Part shown: positions 1 to 9,000 of the stretch, piece after piece
How the letters are laid out: every line of letters begins with the position of its first letter
How positions within the stretch are numbered: the first letter of the stretch is position 1
The notes under the pieces: generated by a model
Told to the model about the DNA's origin: nothing
What the model saw: the letters and a program-made list of their open reading frames with translations, nothing else
The model's database searches: none
Position numbers and translations under genes: made by a program
Assembly: GCA_024180945.1 (NCBI GenBank)
Contig: JAKSGN010000025.1
Coordinates: forward strand, 1-16,573
Length of the DNA: 16,573 nt
Reading direction: 5' to 3'
Source of the DNA: Macrophomina tecta
Taxonomy: Eukaryota > Ascomycota > Dothideomycetes > Botryosphaeriales > Botryosphaeriaceae

Positions 1-2
1 AT

Positions 3-161
3 GATTCATACACCCCGTCGGCCTCAGCAGACCATAGGGACAAAGAACACTATCCTACGCTAAGCTACATTGGGATCCCGGTTCATTCGAGGCCCAGCAC
101 ACTGTATGCAAAGAAACCATATCTCCCTCCAGTTCAACGATCTGAAAATAGACACGGGTAA
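3..161 (+). CDS. Possible C-terminal fragment of a plus-strand reading frame
   Basis: A plus-strand frame is open from the left edge to a TAA at 159-161 (52 codons, no start seen). It is followed by 33 bp that include AATAAA at 183-188 and then a 20-A tract. The arrangement resembles the 3' end of a reverse-transcribed mRNA or of a plus-strand retroelement. The translated segment is rich in Pro, Tyr and Ser and I do not recognise a domain. An open frame of this length is not rare by chance, so the coding claim is weak. Confidence 0.2.
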   Translation, partial: DSYTPSASADHRDKEHYPTLSYIGIPVHSRPSTLYAKKPYLPPVQRSENRHG

Positions 162-194
162 ATCGACTAATAGATAAAGCTTAATAAACGCAAG

Positions 195-214
195 AAAAAA
201 AAAAAAAAAAAAAA
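195..214 (+). repeat. A20 homopolymer tract, possible retroposition tail
   Basis: Twenty consecutive A residues on the plus strand, preceded by AATAAA at 183-188. The strand is opposite to that of the neighbouring LINE-A, whose own tail would show as T or a microsatellite on the plus strand. The tract therefore more likely ends a plus-strand retroposed sequence lying at or before 1-194, or was already in the target when LINE-A landed. AATAAA lies only 6 bp before the tract, closer than a usual polyadenylation signal. Confidence 0.5.
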
Positions 215-354
215 GAAATGTAATAGCAGAGCTGTCCTCCATGCACCCCTCGTACCATCCCCTTCGAGACCACTTCCCGAGTGCTGTCAGTCCCTGTAGC
301 GGCGTGACGGCTGGTTGGAGAAGGGATTGCTTTGCTCAGAGAAGGATTGAGCTC
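215..354 (-). other. LINE-A 3' untranslated region (outer limit uncertain)
   Basis: Sequence between the ORF2 stop (355-357, TGA) and the A20 tract. It has no sense-strand poly(A) and no simple repeat like those ending LINE-B and LINE-C, so the exact 3' end, or whether it is truncated, cannot be decided from this window. Confidence 0.5.
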
Positions 355-3300
355 TCAGTCTCTAGTTGCTACCAGTCTTCCAGTGGCCAGAGCAAAGGCT
401 GCTGTTGCTTTGACTGCGCGCATGTCCGCCCGCCACTTCTCCGGCGGCCCATCTGCATACCTACCGTCGGGTTTTCTCGTGCCCGACCATCCGCCTAGCA
501 TGAACGCGAGATCACCGAGTCTACTTCCCAGGTCAATCTGTAATCTAGCGCGGAGATCCATCCAACGCGGACACTCCAAAAGGAAGTGCTTGACTGTTTC
601 CCTCTCCGCTCCGCAGTTACACGAGGGCGCCTCTGCTCGCTTGATCTTATACAGCGGTTCGTTTAGGCTCGCTTTCGACGTTCTTAGTTGCGCAATCGCT
701 GCGGCTTCCTTGTGGTTCAGTTGGTCATAGAGCTTCTTGGTGTGGAAATGTGCTAACGCTCGGTCAAGCTTGCGGGTCGACTCGCCGACCTTGGAAGCTT
801 CGAATGTTCTCCTCCATAGTCTCAAAGTGATTTCCCTACACCGAGCCAGTGCTAACGGCCGTAGTAGATTGCCTAAAAGAGGTTCTTGGTTGTTCTCTGT
901 AGCTTGTAGTGCCAAGCTATGCGCCTTCTCGCTCCCTACAATCCCTTCGCGCGCTGGCACCCACCTGAACTCGACGGGCGGTCCCTTGTTGCATCTGATC
1001 TGGTCTAATAAGCGGAGGATGTTTCGAACGGTTTCCTGACGCGGCACTTGTTGCGACCTGCGGAGGAGACGGAGGGCTGTCTTGCTGTTACTATAGATGG
1101 CGTGTTTTACCTTGGCTGCTTCGGGATTTTCAGCCACCATCGCGGTCGACCACGTGCCATGTATCAGCTCTACTGCTTGGTGGATTGCGTGGAGCTCTGC
1201 GAATAATCTGTCTACTGACTCAGATTTGCCGACCGGACATGACTGAGCGACGATGGTCGTGCCCCTACTATCCACGCAAAAGACGCCGGTTCCGAGCTTG
1301 CCGCTTCTTTGCGCGCCACCCGTGAAGATGGCTACCTCTGACCTTGGCGGAGAGCTGGCTCGGAGCTTCGCCGGCTCTAGGGAGTCAATCTGAACGGCTG
1401 GTCTGTCGGCCCACGGCATTCTTACAAATGGGCGGATCGTTTCGAGGCGTTCAGCGTCGATTTCTCTAGCCGTCAGCATTATTCGTTGCAGCGGGGACAC
1501 GAACCTCTTGTTGGCCGGGTCGATCGCACGCTTCAGCTTCCAGAACGGGTGTTTCTGCGGCAGAGTGTGGCAGCTGACCCAAAATCGAAGCAGTTGCTGG
1601 GAGAGGCGGATCTCGACAGGTAGAATCGCTGCTTCGGCTTCGAGGATGGGCAGCGCTACCGTCCGGAACGCCCCGGTGATTGCTCTGCCCGCGATTCTCT
1701 GCACTGCCTCGAGTGATTTCATCAGTGGTGCCGTTATGGCTGGCGCCCATATTGGAGCCGCATAGTCGACCGCCGGGGCTACGGTGGCTGAGAAGAGCTG
1801 GCGCACGCTGCTAGGTCGAAGGCCCTGTAGTCGCTTTAGCGCCAGGGCTGCCTGGACGCCCCTTTTTGCGATCCTCCCCGCATGAGCCTTGAACCGGAGT
1901 TCCTGGTCGAAGATGACGCCGAGAATCTTCGCTTCTGCCTTTGGGTGCACCTCTCTTCCCTTAACTATTATCGGCTGGCCAGATCGCCTCTGCTCATTCC
2001 GCGTAAAGTGGATAAGTGTCGTCTTCTCTGCTTCAAACGTCGCGCCGCTCGTCGCTTCCCACTCTTCGGCTCGAGCCACCACCGTTCTTTGAAGCTTTGC
2101 CACGTTCTCGCTTGCGGACAATCCCGTCACCCAGGCGCTATAGTCGTCGATAAAGGCGATGGCTCCTTTGTTCTTGTTGGTTACGGACTGGACTAAGTCG
2201 GCGTTGAAGAATAGAAATAGTATCGGCGAGAGAGGCGATCCCTGCGGAAGTCCTGCCTGCGGCAGGTCCATGACCCTAGACGTCTCGCCATTCACCACCA
2301 CAGAGGCGCTCCTATTGGAGCAGAACGCTTTCACCCATTTGACCAGCACTTCCGGGATCCTTCTTTGTCGGAGCCGCTGGAGGAGCACGTCTCGGGCAAC
2401 GCCGTTGTAAGCCCCTTTGACGTCGAACGATAGAAGCGAGAGAACCTTGCCTTCGCGCCACGCGTCATAGATGCGTTGCTGGAGGACGGTTAGTGCCTGC
2501 ACTGTGGATCGTTGCTTCCTACCGCCAAAGTGGTTCTTAGGTAGTAGAGAGTGCTCCTCCGCCAATGCAGAGATCCTCTCTGCCACCACTGACTCTAGCG
2601 CTTTTCCCAGCGTCGACAACAGCGAGATTGGCCTGTATCCTTGCGCCACCTCCGCTGACTTTCCTGTCTTGCGCAGCGGAATAATTCTCGCGATGCTCCA
2701 GCGGCTAGGTAAGCGGCCATGTAGTAACGATTCGTTGAAAAGCTGAAAGATATGCTTGCCAATCACTGGCCAAAGCTCGCGCCACACAACCGCGGGAATT
2801 CCGTCTGCTCCCGGTGCTTTGAATGGACTGGCCCGGGAGACGGCCTCCTTTACTTCTTCCATTGTCAGTGGTGCGTATCCGAGCTGCTCACTACAGTCCT
2901 GAGCCGCCACGGCCTGTGCGCCCCCCCGTACTTCAGGGAGCTCCGGGAAGAAGTTCCTGATCAGTGTCTCCGAGATCTCCTCGCAGGACTCCGCGTAGCC
3001 GTTCTGGTATTTGAGGCGTGTAATTCGAGCGAGTCCGCTGCTTCCTGAATCGGTAAGATACTTGGCCGCTTTCCAGATGTTGGTCGGCTCCACAAGAAAG
3101 TCCTTCCAGCACCTTCGCTTCTGACGCCTCATCGTGTCATGGAATCTTTTGGCCGCTTCCCTTGCCTGTGCCTCTAACCAGATATCTGGCTGTCCCCACC
3201 TTCGGCGCCCTCTCGCCTGGTTCCTGAAGTAGGTGTATGACCTTCGCAGTTGACTGAGGTCCGCCGTCCACCACTTCTTCACGTATGGTGACGGTCTCGC

Positions 3301-4218
3301 TTTAGGGATGCAGCGCCGCAGTGCTGCCGAGACCGTTTCTAATAGATAGTTGGTGAAGCTTTCCATGTCCTGGGCATCTGGAGGAGGCTCCTTAACAAGT
3401 GTCTTTCTCATCTCGCTTCTAACGGCCTCCCAGTTGGCACTGCGGAACGTGTATTGCGCTTCCAGTTCCTGGTAAGGCACGTCAGTCTCAAAATAGGTCT
3501 CGATAGCCAGATGATCACGTCCGTATGCCGTGCTAGTAGGGCTACAGTTGCTCATCTCTTCCGTTAGTTGGGGCGACGCTAGGATAAGATCGATCGTAGA
3601 GCTGTGTCCGGCCGACTCGTACGTGACCGTGCCTCTAGGCAGCAGGCTCTGCAGGTGAAAGTCCTCCATAAAGTCGATTATCGGCGCGCCTTCTCCGCTG
3701 CGTGGTGAGCCGTACACAAGATCACCTCCCCACAACTGGTCGTGTCTATTAAAATCACCGCAGATGAGGAGCTCTAGTACCCCGTTGGTTTGGCTTCCTA
3801 CCTGTGTGATTGCCGTTCGCAGGTGCTCAAGCGCGCTGGTGAGTTCCGGGTCGTCCACGTTCTCCTTCTTGGCGACGTACACGGCTGCCACGAACACGAT
3901 CCGGTCCCGTAGCGTAATAACTGCGGCTGTAATGTCGGCAGAGGGTACTGCTATCTGCCTGGCTTGCGTGTCTTTGCGGATCCACAACATTGAACGAACG
4001 GGATAGCGACTATGTCGCGACGTCGTCGGCAGTAGTTGCTTCCAGTATGAATGAGTGACTGGTACTGCCATGGTCTCGCCGCCAGGCCCGCGAAAGCAGC
4101 TTGGCTCCGAGATGAAAATAACGCTGAAATCGCTGAGGTCTTCGTCGTTTAGTAGGCTATACTGCGCTGTTCCGCTCTTTCCTAAGTTCGCGTGAATCAC
4201 CTTGAGCGACCTACTCAT
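355..4218 (-). CDS. LINE-A ORF2: endonuclease-reverse transcriptase-RNase H
   Basis: Polyprotein of 1287 residues (1299 if the upstream ATG at 4254 is used) that would nick target DNA and prime reverse transcription there. I prefer the ATG at 4218 because it overlaps the ORF1 stop as ATGAGTAG, matching LINE-B. APE endonuclease, about 1-245: N11, E38, GDFN at 154-157, STIDL near 207, D235-H236. Reverse transcriptase, about 450-800: FDVKGAYN with D599, GLPQGSPLSP near 656, FIDD at 689-692. RNase H, about 960-1110: only E1008 of the usual D-E-D-D set remains. The others read G967, N1044 and H1100, and the usual helper His is R1090. C-terminal knuckle: C1200, C1202, H1211, C1216. The frame is otherwise uninterrupted, so RT activity could remain while RNase H is probably dead. 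Confidence 0.93.
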   Translation of the reverse strand: MSRSLKVIHANLGKSGTAQYSLLNDEDLSDFSVIFISEPSCFRGPGGETMAVPVTHSYWKQLLPTTSRHSRYPVRSMLWIRKDTQARQIAVPSADITAAVITLRDRIVFVAAVYVAKKENVDDPELTSALEHLRTAITQVGSQTNGVLELLICGDFNRHDQLWGGDLVYGSPRSGEGAPIIDFMEDFHLQSLLPRGTVTYESAGHSSTIDLILASPQLTEEMSNCSPTSTAYGRDHLAIETYFETDVPYQELEAQYTFRSANWEAVRSEMRKTLVKEPPPDAQDMESFTNYLLETVSAALRRCIPKARPSPYVKKWWTADLSQLRRSYTYFRNQARGRRRWGQPDIWLEAQAREAAKRFHDTMRRQKRRCWKDFLVEPTNIWKAAKYLTDSGSSGLARITRLKYQNGYAESCEEISETLIRNFFPELPEVRGGAQAVAAQDCSEQLGYAPLTMEEVKEAVSRASPFKAPGADGIPAVVWRELWPVIGKHIFQLFNESLLHGRLPSRWSIARIIPLRKTGKSAEVAQGYRPISLLSTLGKALESVVAERISALAEEHSLLPKNHFGGRKQRSTVQALTVLQQRIYDAWREGKVLSLLSFDVKGAYNGVARDVLLQRLRQRRIPEVLVKWVKAFCSNRSASVVVNGETSRVMDLPQAGLPQGSPLSPILFLFFNADLVQSVTNKNKGAIAFIDDYSAWVTGLSASENVAKLQRTVVARAEEWEATSGATFEAEKTTLIHFTRNEQRRSGQPIIVKGREVHPKAEAKILGVIFDQELRFKAHAGRIAKRGVQAALALKRLQGLRPSSVRQLFSATVAPAVDYAAPIWAPAITAPLMKSLEAVQRIAGRAITGAFRTVALPILEAEAAILPVEIRLSQQLLRFWVSCHTLPQKHPFWKLKRAIDPANKRFVSPLQRIMLTAREIDAERLETIRPFVRMPWADRPAVQIDSLEPAKLRASSPPRSEVAIFTGGAQRSGKLGTGVFCVDSRGTTIVAQSCPVGKSESVDRLFAELHAIHQAVELIHGTWSTAMVAENPEAAKVKHAIYSNSKTALRLLRRSQQVPRQETVRNILRLLDQIRCNKGPPVEFRWVPAREGIVGSEKAHSLALQATENNQEPLLGNLLRPLALARCREITLRLWRRTFEASKVGESTRKLDRALAHFHTKKLYDQLNHKEAAAIAQLRTSKASLNEPLYKIKRAEAPSCNCGAERETVKHFLLECPRWMDLRARLQIDLGSRLGDLAFMLGGWSGTRKPDGRYADGPPEKWRADMRAVKATAAFALATGRLVATRD

Positions 4219-5498
4219 TACGCTGGTGAAGCATTTCGCGCAAGAGCTTGTCATACTCCGGGCAGCCTCTGTAGTCTGCCCTATGCGGACCGCCGCAAGC
4301 GGCGCACTTTACCGTCGTCGACGAGCAGCCGTCCTCCCTGTGGCCGACGCCTGCGCATTTCGCGCATTGTTCTTCTCCTCGGCAGCGGAACTGCAGATGG
4401 TCGTAGCTCTGGCACTTAAAGCAGCGTCTTGGACGCGGGCGGTGTTCAAACACATTAGTATACGCCGCCTCTCCGCCTACATCGATCACTCTCCTGGCAA
4501 GGAGTGAGTCGGCCTCGCTCTTCTTAGCAAGGTAAATCACCGCCGACCCGTAGAGGCGGCTGCTCGGCTTACTTAGCCAACGGACCTGCGTTACTTCGAC
4601 GTCGTTCTCAGCGCCAATCTTCTCGCATGCATCGGTGCGCACAGTAGTGCGGTCATCGTTCAGAATGGTCAGCTTGTTGACATTGTCTACTTTGACCGGG
4701 TGCCACTGGCGACCCCGGATCCTCGCCCCACGGAAGGCCGTCTCCAGCCATCCGAGGTTCGACCTGACGAGCTCTTCGTCCTCTTCCGTCCTAAAGAAAG
4801 CGCGCACCTTGGCCGCGTCGTTCGGGTTCCTTGTGATTCCGCAGCACTTGACCTCCTTTGTAGCTTCCTGACTCTGCAGCGCCGTCTGCAGCCGCGCGCG
4901 GATATCCCCAGGACCCGCGTTACCGACGCTGGTGTTGGTGAGATCGAGCTCGATCGCGGGCGGCATCATATGAGCATTAGGCACGGTCGCTTGGTTTGTG
5001 CGCACTGGGAACGGCGGCGGCGGACGACGGACTGCTGTTCGCTGGTGTCGGCGGAGCTCCTCGGAGCACATTTGCGTACGTGGCATTGATCTGGGACTGT
5101 GAGCTTAGATTCCTGCGCGTCGACTCGACCAGCGCCGCCATTTGCTTCTCCATCTTCCCAATGCGCTCCTCCATCTTAGCCTGCGTTTCCTCGGACATCT
5201 CGAGCACGCTGCGTAAGCGCTTAATCTCGTCCTCGTTCCTAGCCACCTGCTCCGCGAGCTCTTCGTTCCGCTCGGTAAGCCGGTCGTTCTGCGTAATAAT
5301 GACATTGAGCAGGCCAATAACGTCGTCTAAGGTCGAATCGGTAGGTAGTTCGGGTGCGGTAGTCGGGCGAGCCCTTCGGTGCCCCGTTGGTTTGCCGGTG
5401 TGGAGGGCACGATAGTCGGGACGTTCCTGAAGGCGCGCAGCGCGTCGCGACGCGCCAACGGTCGCGTATCCGCCCCCATCATCTTCGTCTCCAGACAT
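4211..5498 (-). pseudogene. LINE-A ORF1 (Gag-like, CCHC knuckles), split by a +1 frameshift
   Basis: The ATG at 5498 opens a 173-residue N-terminal part ending at 4977: an acidic/basic start, a heptad-rich coiled coil at about 58-128, then a YANVLRG motif and a Pro/Ser linker. The rest of the protein continues in another frame to the TAG at 4211. It has an RRM-like region and three knuckles: CX2CX4HX4C, CX2CX4HX4C and CX2CX3HX6C, the same order as in LINE-B. The frame changes somewhere in about 4990-5060, a Pro/Ala linker with CCG repeats, as if one base were gained or two lost. Such proteins bind element RNA in a ribonucleoprotein. This could be a disabling mutation or, less likely, programmed frameshifting. 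The stop overlaps ORF2 by 8 nt. Confidence 0.85.
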
Positions 5499-5816
5499 TG
5501 TAAGGCCGATAAGCTCCCTCAGTATCTCAGGTACGAATCAAAAGTTGTTCGTAGGGTTTCAGTAGGCACTTCTGGATGTCCTTGAAAGATGACGGTACAG
5601 CAGGATGAGGTGACAGGTGGTGAAGGATTTGCAGGGTTTGTCGAGCGCGAGCTCATCATTCGTCCTGTGATGTATCACGCTAAGCGAGCCAATCATGATT
5701 GGCTCGCTTAATATTAGCGTTGTCTCCGTGATGCATGGAGGTTCGCACTGCTGCCCGAAGCCTGCGACAGACTGTTACGGCACAGCCTTCACGGGAGTAT
5801 AGAAAGGAAGGTGGGG
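5499..5816 (-). other. Non-coding stretch between LINE-A ORF1 and the LINE-B tail
   Basis: About 318 bp with no convincing gene. It probably holds the LINE-A 5' untranslated region and internal promoter, and possibly a remnant of target DNA next to the LINE-B tail. Its main structure is a long palindrome centred at 5695/5696. I could not place the LINE-A 5' end or find a target-site duplication. Confidence 0.5.
5681..5710. repeat. Perfect 30-bp palindrome with two facing CCAAT boxes
   Basis: The 15-bp arm TAAGCGAGCCAATCA is followed directly by its exact reverse complement, with no loop. The centre reads CCAATCATGATTGG, so a CCAAT box lies on each strand. Outer arms at 5670-5679 and 5727-5736 match at 9 of 10 bases, extending the foldback to about 67 bp with an unpaired insert in the right arm. 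It lies about 180-210 bp upstream of the LINE-A ORF1 ATG, where a LINE internal promoter could be. CCAAT boxes are bound by the fungal Hap/NF-Y complex; a regulatory role here is inference. Confidence 0.8.
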
Positions 5817-5840
5817 TGATGATGATGATGATGATGATGA
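5817..5840 (-). repeat. (ATC)7 microsatellite, 3' tail of LINE-B
   Basis: Seven GAT units on the plus strand (ATC on the element's sense strand) at 5818-5838 plus partial units. It stands at the 3' edge of LINE-B, where LINEs carry either poly(A) or a short tandem repeat. The tail marks the junction with the sequence upstream of LINE-A. Confidence 0.8.
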
Positions 5841-6038
5841 GTTCATAGACCGTCCCAGCCGCCGAAGGCAGCTATGCGGCATGCGGCCGGCTCTACTGCG
5901 CCCGCTAGGCCCGTTCGAGCCTAAGCGAGGCAGTGGAGCTGGCCCACTATCTATTCTGCATACCTCTACATGTCTCTTGGCGCTGCAGCTTCCCGCAGTG
6001 CCAGGTGCCTCCGCAAACTATCCCGTCTTCCTCCAGTG
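5841..6038 (-). other. LINE-B 3' untranslated region with terminal stem-loop
   Basis: Sequence of 198 bp between the ORF2 stop (TGA at 6039-6041) and the (ATC)n tail. In the RNA sense, 5857-5873 folds as AGCUGCC-UUC-GGCGGCU, a 7-bp stem (one G-U pair) with a 3-nt loop, about 17 nt before the tail. In LINEs with stringent 3' recognition a 3' hairpin is the reverse transcriptase binding signal, so this is a candidate for that role. Plus-strand frames crossing this region look like shadows. Confidence 0.6.
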
Positions 6039-9000
6039 TCAAGCTTCATGCTGTGCGTACGATGTCGCTCCAAATTGCCCAAGGAGCTTGGTTGCCATCA
6101 TGAATTTTGCTGCTGCTATAGCTGTGCTGCGCTGGCTCAGCAGCTTCCTCAGGTCCGTTGTCCAGCATCTCCGCCCGCTGTTGTCCGGCATACGGAAGGA
6201 GAGTCTTAGCCCGTCGAACTTGCTACACGTGTACAGCACGTGGCTGACTGTCTGCAGTCCATGCTCGCAGTCGCATTCACCAGATTCTATACCTGGCACT
6301 TTCCTCTGATGGAGGAAGTGCCGTAGGCCAATCTTACCGGTTCTCATTTGTGTGATCAGCGAGCCTAGCGCCCTTGATGTGCCGCGGTAGAGCTCTAGTG
6401 ACTTTCTTGTCGGTTCAGGCGCCACTTTAAAGAGCTGCCGGCCTCGTTCACTATCGCGCCAGGTCTGTTTCCATTCGTCCATCACCACCTGGTTGATGGC
6501 TTGCTTGAGTGCTGCCACCAAGCTCGTTCGTGTGCGGCATTGCGTTCTATGCTCCACGGCGCGGCCCTCCCGGGCTGCCGCTTTAGCGAGTTTGTCAGCC
6601 TCTTCGTTGCCCGGCACTCCCTGGTGCGCGGGGATCCAGTGGAAGCCCACAGATGCACCCTTCTGCTGGAGCCCTGTCAGCTTCGCGATGATGGAGCTCA
6701 GTAGATATTGCCCGGACTGCTCGCCAGGTGTCACGAGTGCGCGCAGCGCTGCTTGATTGTCAGTGAACACAGCTATCTTTCGCTTGCCATGAACCATCTC
6801 AGCTCCTGCGAGCTCGAGAGCCATTACTAAGCCCTGGAGCTCGGCAGCAAAGACTGTCGTAGCCTTTATAGTGCCCATATACTTCGTGCGCCTCGTTTTA
6901 GCGGTAGGAGCTGTCGCAGCTGCACCGACATGGCCGTCTATTGCGCTGCCGTCAGTGTAGATGGCCAGCGTCTCCATGTCTTTTCTGGTCCGATCGTGCT
7001 GACATATCGCTAGCTCGCGTGATTTTGCTATGCACACGTCAGCCGGCTTCTGCCATGGGGGGAAGAGATGTGGCAGCCTCTGTTCAGTATTTGCTAGTAG
7101 GCCATCCAGCCGCTCGTTCCAGTACTCCCTGATCCTTAGCATCGGGCTGCGCATGTCTGGGCAGTCGCGCTTTCTCGAGTCCCACGTGCGTTCTGTGAGC
7201 TGGATCAGTTGCCGGTATAGCGGTGTCGATGCTATCCGCAGGAACGCCTCGCCCATGTACTTCCTGACTGTCTGCGCCGCGGGTAGTAGGAATAGCTCGA
7301 CGTCGAGCGCCGCTTTTGATGTAGCTCTGAAGGCGCCGGCTATGATTCGAGCCGCCCGATATTGAATCGCTTCTACGGTGTCTGCGAGCCGAGCTTCCAT
7401 TGATTTGCTGCGTGGCTTTCCAAGGGCCCAGATGCTGCAGCAGTACAGAATCCGTGGTAGGATGATGGATCTGTAGATCTGGCGTAGGCCGAGCGTGGGT
7501 ATCCCCCACGTCGAACCCGCAATGCTTGACAGTGCTGTCAGCGCTGTGGTTGCTCGGGCTTGCAGCTGCTGGACATGCGTCTTGCCGCTCAGCTTCTGAT
7601 CGAGGAACACTCCTAGGAAGCGGCAGCTGTCGCTGGGGCTGAGGTATCGACCTCCGAGGGTGATGCCTTGCTCCGTGTTAAACCGCGCGGGAGTCTTCGT
7701 AAAGTGCGTCAGTTCGTATTTCTTTACGGCAAAGACTGACGCGTGCTTAGCTGCCCATCTCTCCGCCTGGGCATGGGCTTTGGTGAGGAGTCGACAGTTC
7801 TCTTCAGTAGACGGGCTGATTGCGAGCAGATTCACGTCATCTATGTATCCGATTACCATGACTCCCTGTGCTGCGCATATTTCGAGGAGGTCTGCATTGT
7901 AGAAGAGGTACAGCATTGGTGAGAGCGGCGAGCCTTGCGGGATGCCGGATGGGGTGCCGTAGCACGCTTCTGCGCCGTCGCTAAGCTTAAGTTTTGTCTG
8001 TCTTTCGGAGAGGAAGCTTCTGATCCACTCAAGCGCCCTACCGCCTATACGTCTTTTGCGCAAGTTGTGTAGGAGGCGGGGGTGAGAGACGTTGTCGTAC
8101 GCGCCAGAAACGTCTAGCTGGAGGAGGGTTGCCACTCGCGGCTCTGCCGAGTTCCACGCGCTGTGCACCGTCTCGACCAGTAGGTGTACGGCTTGCTCGG
8201 TGGAGCGGCCGCGACGACCCCCAATGTGGCTCTGGGGTAGGAGATCGAAGCGCTCGACGAGGTAGCTCATGCGCCTCGCTATGATGGATTCCAGGATCTT
8301 GCCGATCGTGTTGGTGAGTGCGATTGGCCGGTAGGACTTGGGGTCCGTGTAGTCGTCTTTCTTGTGTTTACGGAGCGCCAGCGTGATCGACTGTCTAAAC
8401 TGGCCTGGGCAGTGTCCCAGCCTCAGGCTTGCGTTGTACACCGTTGTAAGAGTGGGAATCAGGGCGGGTCCAAGCTGTTGGAGGATGCCATTCGGGATGC
8501 CGTCTGGGCCTGGTGCCTTCCACGGCTTCGCTCTCTGCATGGCCAGCCTCACCTCCTCCGCCGTGATGTCCGGCCAGGGCGTCTCTTGTGGGTAGATAAA
8601 TCCTTCTATGTCAGACAGGTCCGCTTGCGGGGGCTCGGGGAAGAAGGCCTCCCGGAGGGTGTCGAGTTTCTCCTTTGGCTGTTCTGCATAGCTCGAGTCT
8701 GGCCTCCTTAGAGCTGGCATGTGGCTTGATTGGTTTGTTTCCCGGTTCTGAGCCCACTTGGCCAATCTCCAGATGCCGTTATCCTTTGTTGCTGCAGTCT
8801 CGATCTTCGTCCGATGGTCCTGCTGCAGCGCTTTTTGAATCAGCCTGCCTTTCTTGTTCCTCGTCGAACGGTATCTCTCCCAGTCGTCCTCCGACCGTGT
8901 TCTCTGCCAGATCCTGCGCAGCCTCCGCGTCTCCATCTGGACCTCCTTGCACTCTTTCGTCCACCCTGATATCGACTGCGGCGATACTCGCAGCGGCGGG

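Larger units (their letters stand above)
215..5816 (-). mobile_element. LINE-A, Tad1-like non-LTR retrotransposon with damaged ORF1
   Basis: Minus-strand bicistronic LINE. ORF1 (CCHC knuckles) is followed by ORF2 (APE endonuclease, reverse transcriptase, degenerate RNase H, C-terminal knuckle). Neither end is fixed by a target-site duplication: the 3' end lies between the A20 tract at 214 and the ORF2 stop at 355, and the 5' end lies between 5499 and the (ATC)n tail of LINE-B at 5817. No A-run or microsatellite tail in the sense direction is visible at its 3' end. ORF1 needs a frameshift to be read through, so this copy is probably not autonomous. Clade assignment is from domain order, not a tree. 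Confidence 0.85.

Noticed and set aside
60..242. Minus-strand 60-aa frame with a run of Phe
   Set aside because: The Phe run is translation of the poly(T) complement of the A20 tract; there are no domain features.
4219..4254. LINE-A ORF2 starting at the ATG at 4254
   Set aside because: Possible, but the ATG at 4218 gives the same 8-nt overlap with the ORF1 stop as LINE-B, and the endonuclease fold begins just after it.
236..5741. 10-bp inverted match between 236-245 and 5732-5741 as LINE-A terminal repeats
   Set aside because: A 10-bp match is expected by chance at several percent over these lengths, and LINEs do not have terminal inverted repeats.
5881..6309. Plus-strand 142-aa frame over the LINE-B 3' end
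   Set aside because: Covers the 3' UTR and the antisense of ORF2; no recognisable domain.
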